DNA of 20,944 nucleotides from CAVOBC01 sp963693635 (lineage in GTDB: Bacteria; Pseudomonadota; Gammaproteobacteria; Pseudomonadales; Azotimanducaceae). Location of the stretch: positions 1-20,944 of the forward strand of contig CAVOBC010000031.1 of the NCBI GenBank assembly GCA_963693635.1, read 5' to 3'. Position 1 is the stretch's first letter, and the number at the start of each line of letters is the position of its first letter. The notes under the pieces are model-generated. The model was not told the origin of the DNA, made no database searches, and worked only from the letters and a program-made list of their open reading frames with translations. The translations under genes were made by a program, and so were the position numbers. Positions 8,136-14,761 of this stretch are shown here, piece after piece.

Positions 8136-8188
8136 TTTAGCAGGTTGCTGAAAAAGTGCTTTCCTGCACTTTTTCAGTGTCGCGGGCC
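8136..8188. repeat. Hairpin direct repeat, left copy (53 bp)
   Basis: The sequence from TTTAGCAGGTTGCTGAAAAA to GCGGGCC recurs in the same orientation at 8759-8810 with few changes and one deleted A. It contains a perfect 12-bp inverted repeat, CTGAAAAAGTGC (8148-8159) and GCACTTTTTCAG (8166-8177), around a six-base loop. A second stem, GTCGCG (8179-8184) with CGCGAC (8199-8204), follows. The TTTTTCAG...CAACCTGCTA style recalls insertion-sequence ends, which is an inference. The region 7932-8135 before it holds no gene that I can support. Confidence 0.85.
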
Positions 8189-8283
8189 TCAGCCCGCTCG
8201 CGACAAATCAACGACTTAACAATGGCGTTTTACGACCGATACTATTCATGGCTCGCGAAGCGAACGTGAGATCCATGTATCGG

Positions 8284-8316
8284 ACTAGCAGGCCGCTTTT
8301 TCTGCGGCCTGCTAGT
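8284..8316. terminator. Perfect 13-bp hairpin at the end of the 8312-8791 ORF
   Basis: ACTAGCAGGCCGC (8284-8296) and GCGGCCTGCTAGT (8304-8316) form a perfect 13-bp stem with loop TTTTTCT. The stop codon of the minus-strand ORF (8312-8314) is inside the 3' arm. A strong GC-rich stem right at a gene end suits transcription termination or mRNA protection, but no U-tract follows on either strand, so a factor-independent terminator is not certain. Confidence 0.55.
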
Positions 8317-8791
8317 GACGTGTAGGAAACTTCAGGATCTTCGCTACCCTGCGAACGACTGACACGGGCTCGCGGAACGCTTGAAAGGCCCGCGTGATAC
8401 GCGGTGATATCTCATCGTATCGCTGCCACTCGTGCTCGCCCTCATAGGTGCACTCGGCAAAGTCGTCGACGAAGCGCCCGCTTCTGAGGTACGTTTCAGC
8501 AAAGTCGCGCCCCGTCTCAGTCAAATGCTCGGGGGCAAGATGGCCGTCCAGGACTGTGGTCAGGAACTCAGGCCCGGTCATGTCCTGCATGCGCAGGCGG
8601 GCGACGGCGGAGCCTGCACGTTTTTCCAGCACACTCTCGAGCAAATGATTCGAAACGACCCATGCCACAAAGGCACCAATGCGTTCGACGTTTCGATCCG
8701 GCCCTGACAGGACCAGGGGTTCGTAAGCTTGCTTCAAATGTCCTCCGCAGACGTCGCGTTTAACAGGTTGTAGAAAAGTGCTTTCCTGCAC
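8312..8791 (-). CDS. Uncharacterised protein lying between hairpin repeats
   Basis: This frame encodes up to 159 residues. I do not recognise the family with confidence. The central part looks like a real soluble, helix-rich protein (AYEPLVLSGPDRNVERIGAF, then LEKRAGSAVARLRMQDMTGP, then EFLTTVLDGHLAPEHLTETG). The first eleven residues from the GTG at 8791 are encoded by the hairpin repeat at 8759-8810, so the native start was probably lost or lies later. A GGAGGA string sits three bases before an in-frame TTG at residue 19. The stop codon lies inside the perfect hairpin at 8284-8316. The whole gene thus sits between repeats, as in a small cassette or a gene truncated on its 5' side. There is no signal peptide or membrane segment. 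Confidence 0.6.
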   Translation of the reverse strand: MQESTFLQPVKRDVCGGHLKQAYEPLVLSGPDRNVERIGAFVAWVVSNHLLESVLEKRAGSAVARLRMQDMTGPEFLTTVLDGHLAPEHLTETGRDFAETYLRSGRFVDDFAECTYEGEHEWQRYDEISPRITRAFQAFREPVSVVRRVAKILKFPTRH

Positions 8792-8810
8792 TTTTTCAGT
8801 GTGGCGGGCC
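8759..8810. repeat. Hairpin direct repeat, right copy (52 bp)
   Basis: This is the second copy of the 8136-8188 element in direct orientation, beginning TTTAACAGGTTGTAGAAAAG. One A is missing from the left arm, so the stem is shortened to AAAAGTGC with GCACTTTT around the same TTTCCT loop. It supplies the apparent first codons of the minus-strand ORF at 8312-8791. Confidence 0.85.
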
Positions 8811-8910
8811 GTAGCCTTTCATGGAACTAAAGCCCTTTCATGGAACTAAAGAAGGTGCTTCGGTGTTCCCTGCGCGACAGCGCGGCAATCCGGCACCGTG
8901 AGATGCTGCT
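8811..8910 (+). repeat. 77-bp dispersed repeat, copy 2, with duplicated head
   Basis: The core at 8835-8910 matches copies 1 and 3. It is preceded by an extra 19-bp copy of the head (CTTTCATGGAACTAAAGCC, 8816-8834), so the head is tandemly doubled here. GTAGC before it is shared with copy 3. The right edge coincides with the stop codon (8909-8911) of the minus-strand Sel1-like gene, so the repeat lies immediately 3' of that gene. Confidence 0.9.
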
Positions 8911-9751
8911 AGTTGCCGGGCATCGGGAAAGGGGCCGGTGCGGGTCCCTGTTCTGCACCGCCGGGCACCGGCATCACTGGCGATGTATCCGCAGTCAGAT
9001 CATCGACAAACTGCTGCATGTCCTGGTAGATGTGCTCATCCTTGAAGTGACACCCCATCTGCTTGATGTAGCTCGATGCGTGACGCCGCATAATACATGC
9101 AAGGCGGTTTTCGTCCGAGCCATATTTGACGACGTAGGAAGCGATCAATGCTTCAGCCTCGGGGCGTCGAGTCTCCGGTACCCGAGTCCACACCTGTCTG
9201 AACACGCGCCGGATCTGGGGCGCGGTCCTGCCGTCCGCGGCAACGCCCAGCCAGCCAAGCGACGCGTTGCCGTCAAACTTAATGCCACCCAACGAGCGTC
9301 TGTACATGTACGCCAAACGGAATTGCGACATCTTGAAACCCTGTGCCGCTGCCGCCTCGATGTAGGGCCTCGCCTCGGCGTAGCGCTTCTGCCGGTACAG
9401 CGCCGCGCCTCTGCCGTGGGCCGTATACAACTGCAGCATCTCACTCAGCGGCCGTATCCGGTCGGGCACGAGGCGTATGCCCTCGACCACCATCTCCTCA
9501 TCCACTTCTCGCTGCCCGCGGTCCGGGGTTTGCGCATCAGGCGCGCTTTCGCCCGCAACTTCACCGTTCCTGCCCGCACCGTCTGCCGCGGGTACGGGCG
9601 CGCTCATGCCGCCATCATTGGGTGGCCTCTGCTCGTCGCTCTCAACCGCTTCGTCAAGCAGCCGCTGGTCAACATCCGCCGGCACATCCCAAACCGCAAG
9701 TAACAAGAGAGTTGCCGCTATCAACTGTCCCAATCGCTCCATCAACCTCAT
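8909..9751 (-). CDS. Secreted Sel1/TPR-like repeat protein
   Basis: A 280-residue protein with a signal peptide (charged MRLMERLG, hydrophobic LIAATLLLLAV, cleavage likely near residues 23-26), so periplasmic or secreted. Residues 30-85 are a Pro/Gly/Asp/Glu-rich disordered linker. Residues 115-173 contain the Sel1-type pattern GAALYRQKRYAEARPYIEAA, AAQGFKMSQFRLAYMY and NASLGWLGVAADG, helical repeats used for protein-protein contacts. Two cysteines (219 and 234) could form a disulfide. The tail is Pro-rich. ATG 9742 (MERLGQ), with GAGG just before it, is a good alternative start. The stop codon is at the edge of repeat copy 2. Specific function is unknown; Sel1-like proteins often serve as envelope adaptors. 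Confidence 0.72.
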   Translation of the reverse strand: MRLMERLGQLIAATLLLLAVWDVPADVDQRLLDEAVESDEQRPPNDGGMSAPVPAADGAGRNGEVAGESAPDAQTPDRGQREVDEEMVVEGIRLVPDRIRPLSEMLQLYTAHGRGAALYRQKRYAEARPYIEAAAAQGFKMSQFRLAYMYRRSLGGIKFDGNASLGWLGVAADGRTAPQIRRVFRQVWTRVPETRRPEAEALIASYVVKYGSDENRLACIMRRHASSYIKQMGCHFKDEHIYQDMQQFVDDLTADTSPVMPVPGGAEQGPAPAPFPMPGN

Positions 9752-9971
9752 TCCACAATTGAAGCCTTCACCATATTATGGCGGCAGCCCGACAATTCAC
9801 AAACCCGTGGACGGCTGCCGACCGGGATTTCTGGCATGATTTCCCCTGCATCTTCGAAGATGGGGATCAGCGGTTACAAAATGAACACGCGCGCGCATCG
9901 ATTGTCTGCACGTGACCTCAATACACCACTCACCCATCAATCGCTAATCCACAACACACCAAAGGATCAAC

Positions 9972-10811
9972 ATGAAAATCGGCGCTATGATGTTTGCAAC
10001 GGACTACAGCATTCCCCCTGACCAGCTTGCACGCGAGTTGGAGCAGCGTGGATACGATTCGCTTTATGTGCCTGAGCATACGCACATCCCGGCCTCTCGG
10101 GAGTCCCCCTGGCCCGGTGGCGCCGATTTGCCCAAAGACTATTGGCACACCTACGACCCTTTCATCTCCCTGTCATTTGCGGCGGCCGCGACCACACACC
10201 TCAAGTTGGGCACCGGCATTTGCCTGCTGCCGCAGCGCGACACACTCGTCACCGCAAAATGCGTCGCAAGCCTCGACCGGTTGTCGGGCGGGCGCTTCGT
10301 ATTCGGGCTCGGCGGCGGCTGGAACAAAGAAGAGATGGCCCACCACGGCGTCAACTACAAGACCCGCTTCGCGCGCATGGCCGAGCAGGTGGCGGCCATG
10401 AAACAACTGTGGACAGAAGAGGAAGCGGGCTTTGCCGGTGATCACGTCAACTTCTCGCCAAGCCGGGCACACCCAAAACCAGTGCAGACCCCACATCCAC
10501 CCATTCTGCTGGGGGGCGAGACCGACTACACGCTACGCCGCGTCGTTGACTATTGTGATGGCTGGCTGCCGCGGGCAAGACACGGCTTTGATGCGGCCGA
10601 GAATATTGCGCGCTTGAAGCGGGTCGCCGATGACGCGGGACGCGACATGGCAACGCTTTCAGTCCACGTTTTCGGCGCGCCGGCAGACGCAGCAACCCTC
10701 GCGAGCTACGCCGAGGCCGGTGTCGCCAGTGCGCTCTTGTCGCTGCCCGCTGCCCCCACCGAGAAAGTCCTTTCGTTGCTTGATCGGTACCAGCCGCTGC
10801 TCGACGCCTAA
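9972..10811 (+). CDS. LLM class F420-dependent oxidoreductase
   Basis: A 279-residue luciferase-like protein of the type usually annotated as F420-dependent (the TIGR03619-like group). Signatures are MKIGAMMFATDYSI at 1-14, RGYDSLYVPEHTHIPASRES at 26-45, LGTGICLLPQRDTLVTAKCV at 79-98, and LDRLSGGRFVFGLGGGWNKE at 101-120. Then come the KTRFARMAEQVAAMKQLWTE helix and HPPILLGGET. It should catalyse hydride transfer or oxygenation on an unknown substrate in the cytosol. AAAGGA lies five bases before the ATG, so the start is secure. It stands alone between the Sel1-like gene (divergent) and the decayed gntR. Cofactor choice (FMN versus F420) is inferred from subfamily resemblance only. Confidence 0.9.
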   Translation: MKIGAMMFATDYSIPPDQLARELEQRGYDSLYVPEHTHIPASRESPWPGGADLPKDYWHTYDPFISLSFAAAATTHLKLGTGICLLPQRDTLVTAKCVASLDRLSGGRFVFGLGGGWNKEEMAHHGVNYKTRFARMAEQVAAMKQLWTEEEAGFAGDHVNFSPSRAHPKPVQTPHPPILLGGETDYTLRRVVDYCDGWLPRARHGFDAAENIARLKRVADDAGRDMATLSVHVFGAPADAATLASYAEAGVASALLSLPAAPTEKVLSLLDRYQPLLDA

Positions 10812-10828
10812 AATCGCTCGAATACCGA

Positions 10829-10855
10829 CGGTGCGGTCCTCAACGGTCCGCACCG
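10829..10855. terminator. Hairpin after the LLM gene
   Basis: CGGTGCGG (10829-10836) and CCGCACCG (10848-10855) form a perfect 8-bp stem with an 11-base loop, beginning 18 bp past the LLM stop codon. No T-run follows, so it may be a weak or Rho-assisted terminator. The remaining DNA to 11043 shows nothing further that I can support. Confidence 0.45.
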
Positions 10856-11043
10856 GACCTGCGGCTGCGCGCGACTGCCGGGAAACGCGCGACTGAAAGC
10901 CACCCAGGCCGGTCACTCGGCGCGAACAGTCTCATCCGACAACAGTCCAACCTCACGATCTCGTACGTTGCCGTTAGGAATCGGATGGGCCCTCGGTGCC
11001 CCGCTCCCTGCATGCTTGCCCCTCCCTTCATTTCAGAGGCGAC

Positions 11044-11408
11044 GTGTTTCAACTGAATCCGCAATCCGGCATATCGCCAGTTGATCGATCAGGTCAAACA
11101 GATGATCGCAAGCGGCCAACTGCGCGCCGGGGACGCCGTGCCATCCGTGCGTGCTCTCACGACATCACATGCCGTCAACGCCATGACTATCTCCAAGGCT
11201 TACAGCCTGCTGGAAGCCGAGGGCTTGCTGCAGCGCCAACGCGGCAAGCCGATGACCGTGGCGGCCAATACGCCGGAGAGTAAGGGTGAACACCTGCAGC
11301 GTCTTACCCTCGGCTGACCAACTGATTGCCGCCGCCCGTCAACTGGGGCTCGCGGCGAGCGATGTCACCGGCCTCATTGTGCAGAGAATGGAGAACCCGA
11401 ATGTCTGA
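11044..11408 (+). pseudogene. YtrA-type GntR family regulator, frameshifted twice
   Basis: Three frames have to be joined. From GTG 11044 (AGAGG five bases upstream) the first frame reads VFQLNPQSGI. The next reads AYRQLIDQVKQMIASGQLRA, GDAVPSVRALTTSHAVNAMT and ISKAYSLLEAEGLLQRQRGK. After about 11300 a third frame reads ADQLIAAARQLGLAASDV and ends at TGA 11406-11408. Joined, they give a short GntR repressor of the YtrA group: a winged helix-turn-helix with PSVR and MTISKAYSLLEAEGLL, and a short helical tail. YtrA-group genes normally head an operon with an ABC transporter and repress it. The helix-turn-helix is intact but the protein cannot be made as one chain. ATG 11401 overlaps the stop in the way a co-translated downstream gene would, yet closes after 22 codons. 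Confidence 0.82.
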
Positions 11409-11493
11409 CACTATTGAATCAAAGCATGAATCGACGAAAACATCGTCTTTCAACAAGAATACTTGACCACTACCGTTAGACCTAAGGCAGGGC

Positions 11494-11931
11494 ATGCCAA
11501 ATCTAGGCGAAACCGAAAAGCATCTTGATAAGGGGTACATACTCATTCGGTATTCCGGAGTTTACGATACTGCCTATCTCAGCATTGATGCCGCTGCTTT
11601 TTTAAAGTCCGCGCTACCTGAAGAGATCCTTAATCTTCGCGCGGTGGTTGTCGATCTAAATGCTGTCAGCGAAATCAGGATGTTTGACTCGGATCGAGCG
11701 TTTAGCGACAAGATCTTCCGGGAAATGAAACTGGCATGCGATTCTGTGGGTATCGATATCCTAGAGATCTTCCCAAATGTCCAGCGAATCATCATTTGCC
11801 CGACTCACTTGAGAGAGGTTTGGACGGAGCGTATGGAGCACATTCAACGCGCACGGACCTGGAAGCAATTCCCTGAGTTTGTATTTTCAGATAGCCATGA
11901 AGCGGCTGTGGCAGCTGTCAACCCCCTTTAA
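11494..11931 (+). CDS. Uncharacterised protein, possible STAS/SpoIIAA-like fold
   Basis: A 145-residue soluble protein with alternating beta-strands and helices: GYILIRYSGVYDTAYLSID, then LRAVVVDLNAVSEI, then a helix FSDKIFREMKLACDSVGIDI, then NVQRIIICPTHLREVWTER. This alternation and the VVVDLNAVSEI strand recall STAS/SpoIIAA-like domains used in regulatory partner binding, but I do not recognise a definite family. There is no signal peptide or membrane segment. AAGGCAGGG just upstream supports ATG 11494. Base composition is visibly more AT-rich than the genes around it. It sits exactly where an ABC ATPase gene would be expected after a YtrA-type gntR, so it was probably acquired. Confidence 0.6.
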   Translation: MPNLGETEKHLDKGYILIRYSGVYDTAYLSIDAAAFLKSALPEEILNLRAVVVDLNAVSEIRMFDSDRAFSDKIFREMKLACDSVGIDILEIFPNVQRIIICPTHLREVWTERMEHIQRARTWKQFPEFVFSDSHEAAVAAVNPL

Positions 11932-12041
11932 GCCGCGATAGTTTTAAGGTGGATGAAAACTTTAGGTCTTGGGGTATGGGGCCGCTAGTACGTCATCACA
12001 TCTTGAGTAACGCCAAGCTAGCAAAAGAAACCTTGCCCCGT

Positions 12042-12123
12042 AGCAGTATCTTACGGTGCCGGATCACCGCGCTGTCGCGCAGGGAACACCGCGGCATCTT
12101 GCTTTAGTTCCATGAAAGGCTAC
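12042..12123 (-). repeat. 77-bp dispersed repeat, copy 3 (inverted)
   Basis: Read on the minus strand, this begins GTAGCCTTTCATGGAACTAA and ends GTAAGATACTGCT, matching copies 1 and 2 with a handful of changes (for instance CCGCGGTG where the others have CTTCGGTG). The hairpin core CTGCGC-GACA-GCGCGG is unchanged in all three copies. It lies between the STAS-like ORF and the 3' end of the transposase remnant. The rest of 11932-12275 contains no gene that I can support. Confidence 0.9.
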
Positions 12124-12275
12124 TGAAGAACGCCCAGTTTTCGCATGGTCTCGTTGATGCGTCTGTGTCAGCCTGGTGCTCAACATCGATACGGAGTTAC
12201 TTAGTGTCACTTTGATGTCTTTCCGCATCAATGCGACTGATTTCGTTTGTTAGGTCGTTTTTGGCTGTCTCCCTG

Positions 12276-13310
12276 TCATATCGGCGCAGTGATCCCGTAT
12301 ACCACCTCCAGATTCACCAACCGTACAATGTTGAAGACCGTGGCAGCCATCACGAATACAGATTTCACCTTGCGCAAACCACGGTGACGTAACTTGCGCA
12401 AGCCGCCGATGTCCTTCAACCAACCATTCGGTTCTTCGACCTGTTTGCGCTTGCGCTGACTGATTGCATATCCGCTATGGCGGGTGGTTCGCCCATCCAG
12501 TTTATATGCTTGCGCCTGGCAACGTGCGGCGTCGTATTCGATTCCCGGCAACGGGCGTGAAAACTGGCCACGTCGTAACCCCGGTCTGCACCCAGAGTTT
12601 TGCGATGCGGCGCCTGCTCCGCAAGCATCTCGGCCGCCACTTCCCGCTCCGCCGTGCCAGTCGCCTGGCTGACATCAGCTTCTACAATCATGCCGTGCCG
12701 ATTCTCAGTCAGCAGATGCCCCATGTAGCTGAGCTTCGCTTCCTTACCCAAGCCTTTGCGATAAAGCCTGGCGTCCGGATCAGTCAGCGATTCGTGGGTC
12801 TCGTTACTACGTTTCTCGCCCCGGAAGTCCACGTCCTGGTTGCGACTGCCGGGCCCGTCGTTGTTATCACCACCGTCTTTTGGGTCCTTCTCACGATCCC
12901 GACGCACGAACTGTTGCAACGAGGCGCTGGCATCGAGCAATCTGCCGTCCGCGTAAGTGCTTCTTCGACAACAGCTTCTTCGACTGCGCCTGCGCTTTAA
13001 CCTCTGCGAACAATCGCTGCGTGATCGATGCGGTCAGCAAGCGATCACGATTCTTCGTGAACGTCGTTGGATGCCATACCGTGTCGTCGATATCGAGACC
13101 AACGAACCAACGGAAACATAGATCAAAGTCGATACGTTCCATAAGCTGTCGTTCCGAACGAACACTGTCGAAGAACTGCAACAACAGCGCTCGAATCAGT
13201 TGTTCGGGGGGTATCGATGGTCTACCCGACCCGGCGTACAACGAGTCGAACAACCCGCTCATGTTTGCCAACGCGAGATCGACAATGCGCCGCACCTTGC
13301 GAATCGGATG
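12276..13310 (-). pseudogene. IS5-type (DUF772/DDE) transposase, 5'-truncated and frameshifted twice
   Basis: Three overlapping frames on the minus strand rebuild one IS5-family transposase. Piece 1 starts HPIRKVRRIVDLALANM, continues GSGRPSIPPEQLIRALLLQF and WFVGLDIDDTVWHPTTFTKN, and breaks at about 12958. Piece 2 carries the first catalytic Asp (YADGRLLDAS), DPDARLYRKGLGKEAKLSYM and the second Asp (LGADRGYD), and breaks at about 12505. Piece 3 has KLDGRTTRHSGYAISQRKRK with the catalytic Glu in QVEEPNGWLK and ends at 12276. An in-frame stop at 13326-13328 and the absence of the usual first 25 or so residues show 5' loss. It would be inactive unless frameshifts were suppressed. No clear terminal inverted repeats are visible. 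Confidence 0.88.
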
Positions 13311-13358
13311 CTTCCCTGGAATCCGTCACGGAGCATCCTGGCAACCCTCGCAAGCTCC

Positions 13359-13985
13359 ATGCACCTGCTGCGCGTCTTTGTGTCACTCAATGCACTGCTC
13401 GCCGCCGCCATCTGGACCGGCGTCATCATCTGGCTCGTCGGCCTCGCACTTAGCGTCGGCTATCCGACCGTCGCCCGTTACACGATCAATCTCGGCCTTG
13501 GACTCTGGGTGTTGCTGCCCCTCGCGATAGCCCCTTCGATCATGGCCATGTTCCTGTGGGACCGGCGGCTGCAGTTTGTGCCACATCTGCACCCGCCACT
13601 GGGCCTCGCGTTAGTCGGGATGGCGGGCGTGACGGCCCTCGGTGTCACTCTGACACTATGGTGGCTCAATCTGGCGCTGCCACCTGTCTTGTCAAGACTG
13701 ATCGCCTTCGGGCCCTGGACGGCGATTTGTTGGCTCGCCATGCGCTCTCGCTGGTATCCCTGGCCGCGGCCGTTGCTCGGCTTCGCGGTCGCAGCAAAGA
13801 ACAACGCGATGCTCGCGGGCCTTGGCGTCACCGGCATGGACTCACCCGTACTCCGGGCGGGCGCAATTACAGGCGGGATCGTCGTCTCGTTGTTGCTTCG
13901 ATCGCGAACTTTCAACCGGCCTCCCGACTACCTGCGCAGGAACGCCGATGACGACCGGAATGAATCCCCCCGGCCTCGCCTTTGA
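13359..13985 (+). CDS. Membrane protein, probable ABC-type permease subunit (inferred)
   Basis: A 208-residue integral membrane protein with about five hydrophobic segments (roughly residues 8-33, 45-65, 82-104, 112-127 and 165-181) and a polar tail rich in Arg, Asp and Asn. I do not recognise a named family. The RRLQFVPHL stretch after the second segment and the pairing with a second, overlapping membrane gene fit the permease halves of a small ABC exporter. Such exporters commonly follow YtrA-type gntR genes, and a decayed one lies 2 kb upstream. ATG 13359 is the first methionine before the first hydrophobic segment. It has no obvious ribosome-binding site, and the upstream frame runs into the transposase remnant, so the true 5' end may have been lost. 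Confidence 0.62.
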   Translation: MHLLRVFVSLNALLAAAIWTGVIIWLVGLALSVGYPTVARYTINLGLGLWVLLPLAIAPSIMAMFLWDRRLQFVPHLHPPLGLALVGMAGVTALGVTLTLWWLNLALPPVLSRLIAFGPWTAICWLAMRSRWYPWPRPLLGFAVAAKNNAMLAGLGVTGMDSPVLRAGAITGGIVVSLLLRSRTFNRPPDYLRRNADDDRNESPRPRL

Positions 13986-14694
13986 CTCAGATCGACGCCA
14001 CCGCAATCAACTGGACGCTGCTTGGGGCCTCCCCGTCAACCTGCCGATGCGTTTTCTCCTCGCGACCCAGCTAACAATATTGGCGGTTGCAACCTGGAGC
14101 GTGCTCGCCGGCGCATTAATGGTGCTTGCAGACCGGGAATTCGACGTCGCCGGTTTCCTGCAACTCCTGCTCGCCATGCTGCTGCTCGGCACGCCCGCCC
14201 AGGCCATCGCCATGAGCGAACACACGGCCCGGTCGCGCTTTTTGTGGCTGCGACAGCCTGGTTCCCGTGCTGACCATTGGCGTGTGCTGGAAAGTTTCGC
14301 GTTTTGGCGCCAGGCAGACCGCGTGATCTGCATGACTGTCGTCTGTTCGCTCATCGGTCTGATGCGCCTGCCGGCAGGCGAGGTTGCCATCTACGTCGGT
14401 GCCGCCATCGCCGCCACCTTCTTCATCGCCTATCTGGAAATGGCCGGGACCATCCGTAATTGGCCCATGCTGGTTAGCGTTCCGCGTTCAGTTGTGGTCG
14501 CGGTTGCCGTGCCACTGACGCTCATCACCAGGGCTGATGTCGCGCCGTATGCCTTGGCGATTCCTGCCTCAATCGTTGCGACCATCGTCCTTCGACAACT
14601 TGCACGTGATGGATTTCAGTCCATGGACTGGGCGCGAGCGTCAGTTTCGAAGAACCCTCGCCGGGGCGTTGTAACCGCACTCTTTGCTGGGTAA
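13948..14694 (+). CDS. Membrane protein, probable ABC-type permease subunit (inferred)
   Basis: A 248-residue protein with about six hydrophobic segments (roughly residues 36-60, 68-88, 125-140, 145-165, 178-193 and 198-216). Between the second and third is a basic cytoplasmic-looking loop, RSRFLWLRQPGSRADHWRVL. It starts inside the end of the preceding gene (38-bp overlap) with AGGAAC before ATG 13948, so the two are translationally coupled; ATG 13963 is an alternative. The family is not recognised. The coupled pair of polytopic proteins suggests the two transmembrane subunits of one transporter whose ATPase is missing here. The last codons lie in a 15-bp tandem repeat whose first unit contains the TAA stop. 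Confidence 0.62.
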   Translation: MTTGMNPPGLAFDSDRRHRNQLDAAWGLPVNLPMRFLLATQLTILAVATWSVLAGALMVLADREFDVAGFLQLLLAMLLLGTPAQAIAMSEHTARSRFLWLRQPGSRADHWRVLESFAFWRQADRVICMTVVCSLIGLMRLPAGEVAIYVGAAIAATFFIAYLEMAGTIRNWPMLVSVPRSVVVAVAVPLTLITRADVAPYALAIPASIVATIVLRQLARDGFQSMDWARASVSKNPRRGVVTALFAG

Positions 14695-14730
14695 AGCGTT
14701 GCTGGGTAAAGCGTTGCTGGCTGAATGCTT
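14686..14730. repeat. 15-bp tandem repeat over a stop codon
   Basis: Two identical units GCTGGGTAAAGCGTT (14686-14700, 14701-14715) are followed by a diverged third, GCTGGCTGAATGCTT. The TAA in the first unit is the stop codon of the upstream membrane gene. The array lies in the short gap between that gene and the convergent PhyH-2 gene. A related 15-bp array is at 18389-18433. Confidence 0.85.
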
Positions 14731-14761
14731 GTTGCCGCGCGCTGACAGCCGATTATCGTGC

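Noticed and set aside
8840..9703. 287-codon plus-strand ORF
   Set aside because: It is antisense to the Sel1-like secreted protein, which has a signal peptide, repeat motifs and normal composition. The plus frame is Arg/His-rich with no motif.
11401..11469. 22-codon ORF overlapping the gntR stop
   Set aside because: It is too short and unconserved to be a gene. It is better read as the stub of the lost downstream gene.
12464..13000. 178-codon plus-strand ORF
   Set aside because: It is antisense to the transposase remnant, whose three frames together give the DDE residues.
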